Below the pieces are notes generated by a model that saw only the letters and a program-made list of their open reading frames with translations, was not told the DNA's origin and searched no databases. Position numbers and translations under genes: made by a program. From Calliopsis andreniformis (Eukaryota > Arthropoda > Insecta > Hymenoptera > Andrenidae): a stretch of DNA of 64,000 nt. Positions 42,454 through 57,060 of the stretch are shown here, in pieces; within the stretch, counting starts at the first letter, position 1; every line of letters starts with the position of its first letter. The stretch lies in contig NW_027480571.1 in assembly GCF_051401765.1 (NCBI RefSeq), positions 186,001 to 250,000 of the forward strand, in the 5' to 3' direction.

Positions 42454-42500
42454 CCTCAACCCTCAATCCTCAATCCTCAATCCTCAATTGTCAATCTTCC

Positions 42501-44679
42501 ATCCTCAATACTCAATCTTCAATCCTCAATCCTCAGTCCTCAATCCTCAAACCTCATTCTTCAATCCTCAATACCCAATCCTCAATCTTCAATCCTCAAT
42601 CCTCAATCCTCAATTCTCAATCCTCAATCCTCAATCCTCAATCCTCATTCTTCAATCCTCAATACCCAATCCTCAATCTTCAATCCTCAATCCTCAATCC
42701 TCAATTCTCAATCCTCATTCCTCAGTCCTCAGTCCTCAGTCCTCAAACCTCAATCCTCAACCCTCAGCCCTCATCCTCAATCATCAATCCTCGATCCTCA
42801 ATCCTCAATAGAATATCATCAATTCACAGTTTTCAATACTCAATACTCAATCTGCAATCTTCAAATCTCTATTCACAAACATCAATTCTCATCACTCAAC
42901 ACTCAACACTCCGTCCCCAATCCTCAATCTTCGTTCCTCAATCCTCAATACTCAACCCTCAATCCTCAACCCTCCATTTTCAAACCTCAATAGTCAATCT
43001 TCCATCCTCAATCCTCAATCCTCTATCCTCAATCCTCAATCGTCAGACTTCAATCCTCAATACTCAATCTTCAATACTGAATCCTCAATCCTCAATCCTC
43101 AATCCTCATTCTTCAATCCTGAATACCCAATCCTCAATCTTCAATCCTCAATCCTCAATCCTCAATCCTCAATCCTCATTCTTCAATCATCAATACCTAA
43201 TCCTCAATCTTCAATCCTCAATCATCAATCCTCAATTCTCAATCCTCAATCCTCAATCCACAGACCTCAAACATCAATACTCAACCCTCAGTCCTCGTAA
43301 TCAATCCACAACCCTCAATCCTCAACCCTCAATCTTCAATTCTCAATCCTCAGTCCACAATACTCAATCATCAATCCTCAGTCCTCAAACCTCAATCCTG
43401 AATCCTCAACCCTGAATCCTCAGTCTTCAGCCCTCAGTTCTCAACAATCAGTTATCAATCCTCAATCCTCAATAGAATATCATCAATTCACAGTTTTCAA
43501 TACTCAATGCTCAATCTGCAATCTTCAAACCTCTATCCACAGTCATCAATTCTCATCACTCAACCCTCAACACTCAGTCCCCAATCCTCAATCTTCAATC
43601 CTCAATCCTCAATCCTCAACCCTCAATTCTCAATCCTCAATTTTCAATCCTCAATAATCAATCTTCAATCCTCAATCCTCAATCCTCAATTCTCAATCCT
43701 CAATCGTCAGTCTTCAATCCTCAATGCTCAATCTTCAATACTGAATACTCAATCCTCAATCCTCAATCCTCAATCCTCATTCTTCAATCCTCAATACCCA
43801 ATCCTCAATCTTCAATCCTCAATCCTCAATCCTCAATTCTCAATTCTCAATCCTCAGTCCTCAGTCCTCAAACCTCAATCCTCAACCCTCAGCCCTCATC
43901 CTCAATCATCAATCCTCAATCCTCAATCCTCAATAGAATATCATCAATTCACAGTTTTCAATACTCAATACTCAACATGCAATCTTCAAATCTCTATTCA
44001 CAAACATCAATTCTCATCACTCAACCCTCAACACTCCGTCCCCAATCCACAATCTTCATTCCTCAACCCTCAATACTCAATCCTCAACCCTCAATCCGCA
44101 ACGTTCAATCCTCAATACCCTATCCTCAGTCTTCCATCCTCAATCCTCAATCCTCAATCCTCAATCCTCAATCCTCAATCCTCAGTCCTCAAACCTCAAT
44201 CCTGAATCCTCAATCCTGAATCCTCAATCTTCAGACCTGGGTCCTCAACAATCAGTTGTCAATCCTCAATCCTCAATAGAATGTCCTCAATTCACAGTTT
44301 TCAATACTCAATACTCAACCTGCAATCTTCAGATCTCTATCCACAAACATCAATTCTCCTCACTCAACCCTCAATGCTCAGTCCCCAATCCTCAATCTTC
44401 AATCCTCAATCCTCAATCCTCAATCCTCAATCCTCAATCTTAATCTTCAATCCTCAATACTCAATCTTCAATCCTCAATCCTCAATCCTCAATCCTCAAT
44501 CCTCAATCCTCAATTCTCAATCCTCAATCCTCAGTCCTCAGTCCTCAAACCACAATGCCCAACCCTCAGCCATCATCCTCAATCCTCAATCCACAATCCT
44601 CAGCCCTCCGTCCTCAAACCTCAATCCTCAGCTCTCAGACCTCATCCTCGATCCTCAATCCTCAACCCTCAATCCTCAA
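42501..44679 (+). repeat. 2.2-kb block, second copy of 15.57-17.75 kb
   Basis: It follows a short joint (42454-42500) that separates it from the end of the 7.0-kb block. Offset 26,932. From 43699 on it also forms the beginning of the 13.8-kb segment copy 2. Confidence 0.85.
44228..44374 (+). repeat. Landmark subtype C
   Basis: TAGAATGTCC at 44277 and AGATCT at 44331. It shares the TTCTCCTCACTC variant with 28033 (offset 16,244). Confidence 0.88.
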
Positions 44680-45070
44680 TCCTCAATCCTCAATTGTCAA
44701 TCTTCCATCCTCAATACTCAATCTTCAATCCTCAATCCTCAATCCTCAATCCTCAATCCTCATTCTTCAATCCTCAATACCCTATCCACAATCTTCAATC
44801 CTCAATCCTCATTCTTCAATCCTCAATACCCTATCCTCAATCTTCAATCCTCAATCCTCAATCCTCAATTCTCAATCCTCAATCCTCAATCCTCAGACCT
44901 CAAACATCAATACTCAACCCTCAGTCCTCGTCCTCAATCCACAACCCTCAATCCTCAATCCTCAATCTTCAATTCTCAATCCTCAATCCACAATCCTCAG
45001 TCATCAATCCTCAATCCTCAAACCTCAATCCTGAATCCTCAATCCTGAATCCTCAATCCTGAATCCTCAA

Positions 45071-45217
45071 TCTTCAGCCCTCAGTCCTCAACAATCAGCT
45101 GTCAATCCTCAATCCTCAATAGAATATCATCAATTCAAAGCTTTCAATACTCAATACTCAATCTGCAATCTTCAAATCTCTATCCACAATCATCAATCCT
45201 CAATACTCAACCTTCAA
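45071..45217 (+). repeat. Landmark subtype E with HindIII and PvuII motifs
   Basis: TAGAATATC at 45120 with the same AAGCTT and CAGCTG motifs as the copy at 28876, offset 16,244. The pair is diagnostic for the 13.8-kb duplication. Confidence 0.88.
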
Positions 45218-46309
45218 TCCTCAATCCTCAACACTCAATCCTCAATCCTCAATCCTCAATCCTCAATCTTCAATCCTCAATACTCAATCTTCAATCCTCA
45301 ATCCTCAATCCTCAATCCTCAATCCTCATTCTTCAATCCTCAACACCCAGTCCTCAATCTTCAATCCTCAATCCTCAGTCCTCAAACCTCAATCCTGAAT
45401 CCTCAATCCTGAATCCTCAATCTTCAGCCCTGAGTCCTCAACAATCAGTTGTCAATCCTCAATCCTCAATAGAACGTCCTCAATTCACAGTTTTCAATAC
45501 TCAATACTCAATCTGCAATCTTCAGATTTCCATACACAAACATCAATTCTCATCACTCAACCCTCAATACTCAGTCCACAATCCTCAATCTTCAATCGTC
45601 AATCCTCAATCCTCAGTCCTCAATCCTCAATCCTCATTCTTCAATCCTCAATACCGAATCCTCAATCTTCAATCCTCAATCCTCAATCCTCAATTCTCAA
45701 TCCTCAATCCTCAATCCTCAATCCTCAATCTTAATCTTCAATCCTCAATACTCAATCTTCAACCCTCAATCCTCAATCCTCAATCCTCAACACTCAATCC
45801 TCAATCTTCAATCCTCAATACTCAATCTTCAATACCCAATCATCAATCCTCAATCCTCAATCCTCAATCCTCAATCCTCAATCGTCAATCTTCCATCCTC
45901 AATACTCAATCTTCAATCCTCAATCCTCATTCCTCAATCCTCAATCCTCAATCTTCAATCCTCAATACTCAATCTTCAATCCTCAATCCTCTATCTCTCA
46001 ACCCTCAATCCTCAATCCTCAATCCTCAATCGTCAATCTTCCATCCTCAATACTCAATCTTCAATCCTCAATCCTCAATCCTCAATCCTCGATCCTCAAT
46101 AGTCAATCCTCAACCTTCAACCCTCAGTGCCAAATACTCAATCTTGAATACTCAATCCTCAATCCTCAAACTTCAATCCTCAATACTCAATCTTCAATCC
46201 TCAATCCTCAGTCCTCAATCCTCAAACCTCATTCTTCAATCCTCAATACCCAATCCTCAATCTTCAATCCTCAATCCTCAATCCTCAATTCTCAATCCTC
46301 AATCCTCAA

Positions 46310-49300
46310 TCCTCAGACCTCAAACATCAATACTCAACCCTCAGTCCTCGTCCTCAATCCACAACCCTCAATCCTCAACCCTCAATCTTCAATTCTCAAT
46401 CCTCAATCCACAATCCTCAATCATCAATCCTCAGTCCTCAAACCTCAATCCTGAATCCTCAATCCTGAATCCTCAGTCTTCAGCCCTCAGTCCTCAACAA
46501 TCAGTTATCAATCATCAATCCTGAATAGAATATCATCAATACACAGTTTTCAATACTCAATACTCAATCTGCAATCTTCAAATCTCTATCCACAGTCATC
46601 AATTCTCATCACTCAACCCTCTAACACTCAGTCTCCAATCCTCAATCTTCAATCCTCAATCCTGAATCCTCAACACTCAATCCTCAATCCTCAATTTTCA
46701 ATCCTCAATAATCAATCTTCAATCCTCAATCCTCAATCCTCAATTCTCAATCCGCAATCGTCAGTCTTCAATCCTCAATACTCAATCTTCAATCCTGAAT
46801 CCTCAATCCTCAATCCTCAATCCTCATTCTTCAATCCTCAATACCCAATCCTCAATCTTCAATCCTCAATCCTCAATCCTCAATTCTCAGTCCTCATTCC
46901 TCAGTCCTCAGTCCTCAAACCTCAATCCTCAACCCTCAGCCCTCATCCTCAATCATCAATCCTCAATCCTCAATCCTCAATAGAATATCATCAATTCACA
47001 GTTTTCAATACTCAATACTCAATCTGCAATCTTCAAATCTCTATTCACAAACATCAATTCTCATCACTCAACCCTCAACACTCCGTCCCCAATCCTCAAT
47101 CTTCATTCCTCAAACCTCAATACTCAACCCTCAATCCTCAACCCTCAATTTTCAAACCTCAATAGTCAATCTTCCATCCTCAATCCTCAATCCTCTATCC
47201 TCAATCCTCAATCGTCAGACTTAAATCCTCAATACTCAATCTTCAATACTGAATCCTCAATCCTCAATCCTCAATCCTCATTCTTCAATACTGAATACCC
47301 AATCCTCAATCTTCAATCCTCAATCCTCAATCCTCAATCCTCAATCCTCAATCCTCATTCTTCAATCATCAATACCCAATCCTCAATCTTCAATCCTCAA
47401 TCATCAATCCTCAATTCTCAATCCTCAATCCTCAATCCTCAGACCTCAAACATCAATACTCAACCCTCAGTCCTCGTCATCAATCCACAACCCTCAATCC
47501 TCAACCCTCAATCTTTAATTCTCAATCCTCAGTCCACAATACTCAATCATCAATCCTCAGTCCTCAAACCTCAATCCTGAATCCTCAATCCTGAATCCTC
47601 AGTCTTCAGCCCTCAGTCCTCAACAATCAGTTATCAATCCTCAATCCTCAATAGAATATCATCAATTCACAGTTTTCAATACTCAATGCTCAATCTGCAA
47701 TCTTCAAATCTCTATCCACAGTCATCAATTCTCATCACTCAACCCTCAACACTCAGTCCCCAATCCTCAATCTTCAATCCTCAATCCTCAATCCTCAACC
47801 CTCAATTCTCAATCCTCAATTTTCAATCCTCAATAATCAATCTTCAATCCTCAATCCTCAATCCTCAATTCTCAATCCTCAATCGTCAGTCTTCAATCCT
47901 CAATACTCAATCTTCAATACTGAATACTCAATCCTCAATCCTCAATCCTCAATCCTCATTCTTCAATCCTCAATACCCAATCCTCAATCTTCAATCCTCA
48001 ATCCTCAATCCTCAATTCTCAATTCTCAATCCTCAGTCCTCAGTCCTCAAACCTCAATCCTCAACCCTCAGCCCTCATCCTCAATCATCAATCCTCAATC
48101 CTCAATCCTCAATCCTCAGCCCTCCGTCCTCAAACCTCAATCCTCAGCTATCAGACCTCATCCTCGATCCTCAATCCTCAACCCTCAATCCTCAATCCTC
48201 AATCCTCAATTGTCAATCTTCCATCCTCAATACTCAATCTTCAATCCTCAATCCTCATTCTTGAATCCTCAATACCCTAACCTCAATCTTCAATCCTCAA
48301 TCCTCAATCCTCAATCCTCAATCCTCAATAGTCAATACTCAATCTTCAACCCTCAGAGCCAAAGACTCAATCTTGAGTACTCAATCCTCAATCCTCAAAC
48401 TTCAGTCCTCAATACTCAATCTTCAATCCTCAATCCTCAGTCCTGAATCCTCAATCCTCATTCTTCAATCCTCAATACCCAATACTCAATCTTCAATCCT
48501 CAATCCTCAATCCTCAATTCTCAATCCTCAATCTTCAATCCTCAATCCTCAATCCTCAATTCTCAGTCCTCAATCCTCAATCCTCAGACTTCAAACATCA
48601 ATACTCAACCCTCAGTCCTCGTCCTCAATCCACAACCCTCAATCCTCAATCCTCAATCTTCAATCATTAATATTCAATCTTCAATCCACAATCCTCAATC
48701 CTCAATCCTCAATACTCAATCCTCAATCCTCAATCCTCAATCGTCAGTCCTCAAACCTCAATCCTGAATCCTAAATCCTGAATCCTCAATCTTCAGCCCT
48801 GAGTCCTCAACAATCAGTTGTCAATCCCCAATCCTCAATAGAACGTCCTCAATTCACAGTTTTCAATACTCAATACTCAATCTGCAATCTTCAGATTTGT
48901 ATACACAAACATCAATTCTCATCACTCAACCCTCAATACTCAGTCCACAATCCTCAATCTTCAATCGTCAATCCTCAATCCTCAGTCCTCAATCCTCAAT
49001 CCTCAATCGTCAATCTTCCATCCTCAATACTCAATCTTCAATCCTCAATCCTCATTCCTCAATCCTCAATCCTCAATCTTCAATCCTCAATACTCAATCT
49101 TCAATCCTCAATCCTCTATCCTCAACCCTCAATCCTCAATCCTCAATCCTCAATCGTCAATCTTCCATCCTCAATACTCAATCTTCAATACTCAATCCTC
49201 AATCCTCAACCCTCAACCCTCAATCCTCATTCTTCAATCCTCAATACCCAATCCTCAATCTTCAATCCTCAATCCTCAATCCTCAATCCTCAATCCTCAA

Positions 49301-50514
49301 TAGTCAATCCACAATCTTCAACTCTCAGTGCCAAATCCTCAGTCTTGAATACTCAATCCTCAATCCTCAAACTTCAATCCTCAATACTCAATCTTCAATC
49401 CTCAATCCTGAATCCTCAATCCTCATTCTTCAATCATCAATACCCAATCCTCAATCTTCAATCCTCAATCCTCATTCCTCAATTCTCAATCCTCAATCCT
49501 CAATCCTCAAACCTCAAACATCAATACTCAACCCTCAGTCCTCGTCCTCTATCCACAACCCTCAATCCTCAGCCCTCAATCTTCAATTCTCAATCCTCAA
49601 TCCACAATCCTCAATCATCAATCCTCAGTCCTCAAACCTCAATCCTGAATCCTCAATCCTGAATCCTCAGTCTTCAGCCCTCAGTCCTCAACAATCAGTT
49701 ATCAATCCTCAATCCTGAATAGAATATCATCAATACACAGTTTTCAATACTCAATACTCAATCTGCAATCTTCAGATTTCCATACACAAACATCAATTCT
49801 CATCACTCAACCCTCAATGCTCAGTCCCCAATCCTCAATCTTCAATCCTCAATCCTCAATCCTCAATCCTCAATCCTCAATCTTAATCTTCAATCCTCAA
49901 TACTCAATCTTCAATCCTCAATCCTCAATCCTCAATCCTCAATCCTCAATCCTCAATTCTCAACCCTCAATCCTCAGTCCTCAGTCCTCAAACCACAATC
50001 CCCAACCCTCAGCCATCATCCTCAATCCTCAATCCTCAATCCTCAGCCCTCCGTCCTCAAACCTCAATCCTCAGCTCTCAGACCTCATCCTCGATCCTCA
50101 ATCCTCAACACTCAATCCTCAATCCTCAATCCTCAATTGTCAATCTTCCATCCTCAATACTCAATCTTCAATCCTCAATCCTCAATCCTCAATCCTCAAT
50201 CCTCATTCTTCAATCCTCAATACCCTATCCTCAACCTTCAATTCTCAATCCTCAATCCTCAATCCTCAATCCTCAATAGTCAACCCTCAATCCTCAACCC
50301 TCAGTGCCAAAGACTCAATCTTGAATACTCAATCCTCAATCCTCAAACTTCAATCCTCAATACTCAATCTTCAATCCTCAATCCTCAGTCCTCAATCCTC
50401 AATCCTCATTCTTCAATCCTCAATACCCAATACTCAATCTTCAATCCTCAATCCTCAATCCTCAATTCTCAATCCTCAATCTTCAATCCTCAATCCTCAA
50501 TCCTCAATTCTCAA
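46310..50514 (+). repeat. 4.2-kb tandem unit, first of the second pair
   Basis: Counterpart of 30066-34270 at offset 16,244. Landmarks 46526, 46981, 47652, 48839 and 49720. Confidence 0.87.
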
Positions 50515-53500
50515 TCCTCAGACCTCAAACATCAATACTCAACCCTCAGTCCTCGTCCTCAATCCACAACCCTCAATTCTCAACCCTCAATCTTCAATTC
50601 TCAATCCTCAATCCACAATCCTCAATCATCAATCCTCAGTCCTCAAACCTCAATCCTGAATCCTCAATCCTGAATCCTCAGTCTTCAGCCCTCAGTCCTC
50701 AACAATCAGTTATCAATCATCAATCCAGTATAGAATATCATCAATACACAGTTTTCAATACTCAATCTGCAATCTTCAAATCTCTATCCACATTCATCAA
50801 TTCTCATCACTCAACCCTCTAACACTCAGTCTCCAATCCTCAATCTTCAACCCTCAGTCCTCAATCCTCAACACTCAATCCTCAATCCTCAATTTTCAAT
50901 CCTCAATAATCAATCTTCAATCCTCAATCCTCAATCCTCAATTCTCAATCCGCAATCGTCAGTCTTCAATCCTCAATACTCAATCTTCAATCCTGAATCC
51001 TCAATCCTCAATCCTCAATCCTCATTCTTCAATCCTCAATACCCAATCCTCAATCTTCAATCCTCAATCCTCAATCCTCAATTCTCAGTCCTCATTCCTC
51101 AGTCCTCAGTCCTCAAACCTCAATCCTCAACCCTCAGCCCTCATCCTCAATCATCAATCCTCAATCCTCAATCCTCAATAGAATATCATCAATTCACAGT
51201 TTTCAATACTCAATACTCAATCTGCAATCTTCAAATCTCTATTCACAAACATCAATTCTCATCACTCAACCCTCAACACTCCGTCCCCAATCCTCAATCT
51301 TCATTCCTCAAACCTCAATACTCAACCCTCAATCCTCAACCCTCAATTTTCAAACCTCAATAGTCAATCTTCCATCCTCAATCCTCAATCCTCTATCCTC
51401 AATCCTCAATCGTCAGACTTAAATCCTCAATACTCAATCTTCAATACTGAATCCTCAATCCTCAATCCTCAATCCTCATTCTTCAATACTGAATACCCAA
51501 TCCTCAATCTTCAATCCTCAATCCTCAATCCTCAATCCTCAATCCTCAATCCTCATTCTTCAATCATCAATACCCAATCCTCAATCTTCAATCCTCAATC
51601 ATCAATCCTCAATTCTCAATCCTCAATCCTCAATCCTCAGACCTCAAACATCAATACTCAACCCTCAGTCCTCGTCATCAATCCACAACCCTCAATCCTC
51701 AACCCTCAATCTTTAATTCTCAATCCTCAGTCCACAATACTCAATCATCAATCCTCAGTCCTCAAACCTCAATCCTGAATCCTCAATCCTGAATCCTCAG
51801 TCTTCAGCCCTCAGTCCTCAACAATCAGTTATCAATCCTCAATCCTCAATAGAATATCATCAATTCACAGTTTTCAATACTCAATGCTCAATCTGCAATC
51901 TTCAAATCTCTATCCACAGTCATCAATTCTCATCACTCAACCCTCAACACTCAGTCCCCAATCCTCAATCTTCAATCCTCAATCCTCAATCCTCAACCCT
52001 CAATTCTCAATCCTCAATTTTCAATCCTCAATAATCAATCTTCAATCCTCAATCCTCAATCCTCAATTCTCAATCCTCAATCGTCAGTCTTCAATCCTCA
52101 ATACTCAATCTTCAATACTGAATACTCAATCCTCAATCCTCAATCCTCAATCCTCATTCTTCAATCCTCAATACCCAATCCTCAATCTTCAATCCTCAAT
52201 CCTCAATCCTCAATTCTCAATTCTCAATCCTCAGTCCTCAGTCCTCAAACCTCAATCCTCAACCCTCAGCCCTCATCCTCAATCATCAATCCTCAATCCT
52301 CAATCCTCAATCCTCAGCCCTCCGTCCTCAAACCTCAATCCTCAGCTCTCAGACCTCATCCTCGATCCTCAATCCTCAACCCTCAATCCTCAATCCTCAA
52401 TCCTCAATTGTCAATCTTCCATCCTCAATACTCAATCTTCAATCCTCAATCCTCAATCCTCATTCTTGAATCCTCAATACCCTAACCTCAATCTTCAATC
52501 CTCAATCCTCAATCCTCAATCCTCAATCCTCAATAGTCAATACTCAATCTTCAACCCTCAGAGCCAAAGACTCAATCTTGAGTACTCAATCCTCAATCCT
52601 CAAACTTCAGTCCTCAATACTCAATCTTCAATCCTCAATCCTCAGTCCTGAATCCTCAATCCTCATTCTTCAATCCTCAATACCCAATACTCAATCTTCA
52701 ATCCTCAATCCTCAATCCTCAATTCTCAGTCCTCAATCTTCAATCCTCAATCCTCAATCCTCAATTCTCAGTCCTCAATCCTCAATCCTCAGACTTCAAA
52801 CATCAATACTCAACCCTCAGTCCTCGTCCTCAATCCACAACCCTCAATCCTCAATCCTCAATCTTCAATCATTAATATTCAATCTTCAATCCACAATCCT
52901 CAATCCTCAATCCTCAATACTCAATCCTCAATCCTCAATCCTCAATCGTCAGTCCTCAAACCTCAATCCTGAATCCTAAATCCTGAATCCTCAATCTTCA
53001 GCCCTGAGTCCTCAACAATCAGTTGTCAATCCCCAATCCTCAATAGAACGTCCTCAATTCACAGTTTTCAATACTCAATACTCAATCTGCAAACTTCAGA
53101 TTTGTATACACAAACATCAATTCTCATCACTCAACCCTCAATACTCAGTCCACAATCCTCAATCTTCAATCGTCAATCCTCAATCCTCAGTCCTCAATCC
53201 TCAATCCTCAATCGTCAATCTTCCATCCTCAATACTCAATCTTCAATCCTCAATCCTCATTCCTCAATCCTCAATCCTCAATCTTCAATCCTCAATACTC
53301 AATCTTCAATCCTCAATCCTCTATCCTCAACCCTCAATCCTCAATCCTCAATCCTCAATCGTCAATCTTCCATCCTCAATACTCAATCTTCAATACTCAA
53401 TCCTCAATCCTCAACCCTCAACCCTCAATCCTCATTCTTCAATCCTCAATACCCAATCCTCAATCTTCAATCCTCAAACCTCAATCCTCAATCCTCAATC

Positions 53501-54725
53501 CTCAATAGTCAATCCACAATCTTCAACTCTCAGTGCCAAATCCTCAGTCTTGAATACTCAATCCTCAATCCTCAAACTTCAATCCTCAATACTCAATCTT
53601 CAATCCTCAATCCTCAATCCTCAATCCTCATTCTTCAATCATCAATACCCAATCCTCAATCTTCAATCCTCAATCCTCATTCCTCAATTCTCAATCCTCA
53701 ATCCTCAATCCTCAAACCTCAAACATCAATACTCAACCCTCAGTCCTCGTCCTCTATCCACAACCCTCAATCCTCAGCCCTCAATCTTCAATTCTCAATC
53801 CTCAATCCACAATCCTCAATCATCAATCCTCAGTCCTCAAACCTCAATCCTGAATCCTCAATCCTGAATCCTCAGTCTTCAGCCCTCAGTCCTCAACAAT
53901 CAGTTATCAATCCTCAATCCTGAATAGAATATCATCAATACACAGTTTTCAATACTCAATACTCAATCTGCAATCTTCAGATTTCCATACACAAACATCA
54001 ATTCTCATCACTCAACCCTCAATGCTCAGTCCCCAATCCTCAATCTTCAATCCTCAATCCTCAATCCTCAATCCTCAATCCTCAATCTTAATCTTCAATC
54101 CTCAATACTCAATCTTCAATCCTCAATCCTCAATCCTCAATCCTCAATCCTCAATCCTCAATTCTCAACCCTCAATCCTCAGTCCTCAGTCCTCAAACCA
54201 CAATCCCCAACCCTCAGCCATCATCCTCAATCCTCAATCCTCAATCCTCAGCCCTCCGTCCTCAAACCTCAATCCTCAGCTCTCAGACCTCATCCTCGAT
54301 CCTCAATCCTCAACACTCAATCCTCAATCCTCAATCCTCAATTGTCAATCTTCCATCCTCAATACTCAATCTTCAATCCTCAATCCTCAATCCTCAATCC
54401 TCAATCCTCATTCTTCAATCCTCAATACCCTATCCTCAACCTTCAATTCTCAATCCTCAATCCTCAATCCTCAATCCTCAATAGTCAACCCTCAATCCTC
54501 AACCCTCAGTGCCAAAGACTCAATCTTGAATACTCAATCCTCAATCCTCAAACTTCAATCCTCAATACTCAATCTTCAATCCTCAATCCTCAGTCCTCAA
54601 TCCTCAATCCTCATTCTTCAATCCTCAATACCCAATACTCAATCTTCAATCCTCAATCCTCAATCCTCAATTCTCAATCCTCAATCTTCAATCCTCAATC
54701 CTCAATCCTCAATTCTCAATCCTCA
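50515..54725 (+). repeat. 4.2-kb tandem unit, second of the second pair
   Basis: Counterpart of 34271-38476. Landmarks 50731, 51179, 51850, 53044 and 53925. It lacks the one-base deletion found near 37062. Confidence 0.87.
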
Positions 54726-55928
54726 ATCCTCAATCCTCAGACTTCAAACATCAATACTCAACCCTCAGTCCTCGTCCTCAATCCACAACCCTCAATCCTC
54801 AATCCTCAATCTTCAATCATTAATATTCAATCTTCAATCCACAATCCTCAATCCTCAATCTTCAATCATTAATATTCAATCTTCAATCCACAATCCTCAA
54901 TCCTCAATCCTCAATACTCAATCCTCAATCCTCAATCCTCAATCCTCAGTCCTCAAACCTCAATCCTGAATCCTCAATCCTGAATCCTCTATCTTCAGCC
55001 CTGAGTCCTCAACAATCAGTTGTCAATCCTCAATCCTCAATAGAACGTCCTCAATTCACAGTTTTCAATACTCAATACTCAATCTGCAATCTTCAGATTT
55101 CTATACACAAACATCAATTCTCATCACTCAACCCTCAATACTCAGTCCACAATCCTCAATCTTCAATCGTCAATCCTCAATCCTCAGTCCTCAATCCTCA
55201 ATCCTCAATCGTCAATCTTCCATCCTCAATACTCAATCTTCAATCCTCAATCCTCATTCCTCAATCCTCAATCCTCAATCTTCAATCCTCAATACTCAAT
55301 CTTCAATCCTCAATCCTCTATCCTCAACCCTCAATCCTCAATCCTCAATCCTCAATCGTCATTCTTCCATCCTCAATACTCAATCTTCAATCCTCAATCC
55401 TCAATCCTCAACCCTCAACCCTCAATCCTCATTCTTCAATCCTCAATACCCAATCCTCAATCTTCAATCCTCAATCCTCAATCCTCAATCCTCAATCCTC
55501 AATAGTCAATCCTCAATCTTCAACTCTCAGTGCCAAATCCTCTGTCTTGAATACTCAATCCTCAATCCTCAAACTTCAATCCTCAATACTCAATCTTCAA
55601 TCCTCAATCCTCAATCCTCAATCCTCAATCCTCATTCTTCAATCATCAATACTCAATCCTCAATCTTCAATCCTCAATCCTCAATCCTCAATTCTCAATC
55701 CTCAATCCTCAATCCTCAAACCTCAAACATCAATACTCAACCCTCAGTCCTCGTCCTCATTCCACAACCCTCAATCCTCAACCCTCAATCTTCAATTCTC
55801 AATCCTCAATCCACAATCCTCAATCATCAATCCTCAGTCCTCAAACCTCAATCCTGAATCCTCAATCCTGAATCCTCAGTCTTCAGCCCTCAGTCCTCAA
55901 CAATCAGTTATCAATCCTCAATCCTGAA

Positions 55929-57060
55929 TAGAATATCATCAATACACAGTTTTCAATACTCAATACTCAATCTGCAATCTTCAGATTTCTATACACAAGC
56001 ATCAATTCTCATCACTCAACCCTCAATACTCAGTCCACAATCCTCAATCTTCAATCGTCAATCCTCAATCCTCAGTCCTCAATCCTCAATCCTCATTCTT
56101 CAATCCTCAATACCGAATCCTCAATCTTCAATCCTCAATCCTCAATCCTCAATTCTCAATCCTCAACCCTCAATCCTCAACCTTAATCTTCAATCCTCAA
56201 TACTCAATCTTCAACCCTCAATCCTCAATCCTCAATCCTCAACACTCAATCCTCAATCTTCAATCCTCAATACTCAATCTTCAATACCCAATCCTCAATC
56301 CTCAATCCTCAGTCCTCAATCCTCAATCCTCAATCGTCAATCTTCCATCCTCAATACTCAATCTTCAATCCTCAATCCTCATTCCTCAATCCTCAATCCT
56401 CAATCTTCAATCCTCAATACTCAATCTTCAATCCTCAATCCACTATCCTCAACCCTCAATCCTCAATCCTCAATCCTCAATCGTCAATCTTCCATCCTCA
56501 ATACTCAATCTTCAATCCTCAATCCTCAATCCTCAACCCTCAAACCTCAATCCTCATTCTTCAATCCTCAATACCCAATCCTCAATCTTCAATCCTCAAT
56601 CCTCAATCCTCAATCCTCAATCCTCAATCCTCAATAGTCAATCCTCAATCTTCAACTCTCAGTGCCAAATCCTCAGTCTTGAATACTCAATCCTCAATCC
56701 TCAAACTTCAATCCTCAATACTCAATCTTCAATCCTCAATCCTCAATCCTCAATCCTCAATCCTCATTCTTCAATCATCAATACCCAATCCTCAATCTTC
56801 AATTCTCAATCCTCAATCCTCAATTCTCAACCCTCAATCCTCAATCCTCAAACCTCAAACATCAATACTCAACCCTCATTCCTCGTCCTCATTCCACAAC
56901 CCTCAATCCTCAACCCTCAATCTTCAATTCTCAATCCTCAATCCACAATCCTCAATCATCAATCCTCAGTCCTCAAACCTCAATCCTGAATCCTCAATCC
57001 TGAATCCTCAGTCTTCAGCCCTCAGTCCTCAACAATCAGTTATCAATCCTCAATCCTGAA
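55929..57060 (+). repeat. 1,132-bp higher-order unit
   Basis: Copy of 39684-40815 at offset 16,245. It has TCGTCCTCATTCC instead of TCGTCTTCATTCC and a private CAACCTTAATC. Confidence 0.85.

Larger units (their letters stand above)
217..51947 (+). repeat. Landmark subtype A (26 copies): diverged 98-bp block, TTCACAG form
   Basis: Each copy is 14 diverged heptamers beginning TAGAATATCATCAATTCACA. It continues through TTTTCAA, TACTCAA, a TCTGCAA or CCTGCAA unit, CTATTCACAAACATC or CTATCCACAGTCATC, and CATCACTCAA. Start positions of TAGAAT: 217, 1315, 3669 (TAGAATTTC variant), 5222, 5725, 9393, 10491, 13928, 14592, 15053, 15877, 16541, 17002, 17895, 27690, 30737, 31408, 34935, 35606, 42809, 43473, 43934, 46981, 47652, 51179, 51850. 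The given span runs from the first to the last copy. All copies are in register with the flanking heptamers. Confidence 0.9.
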
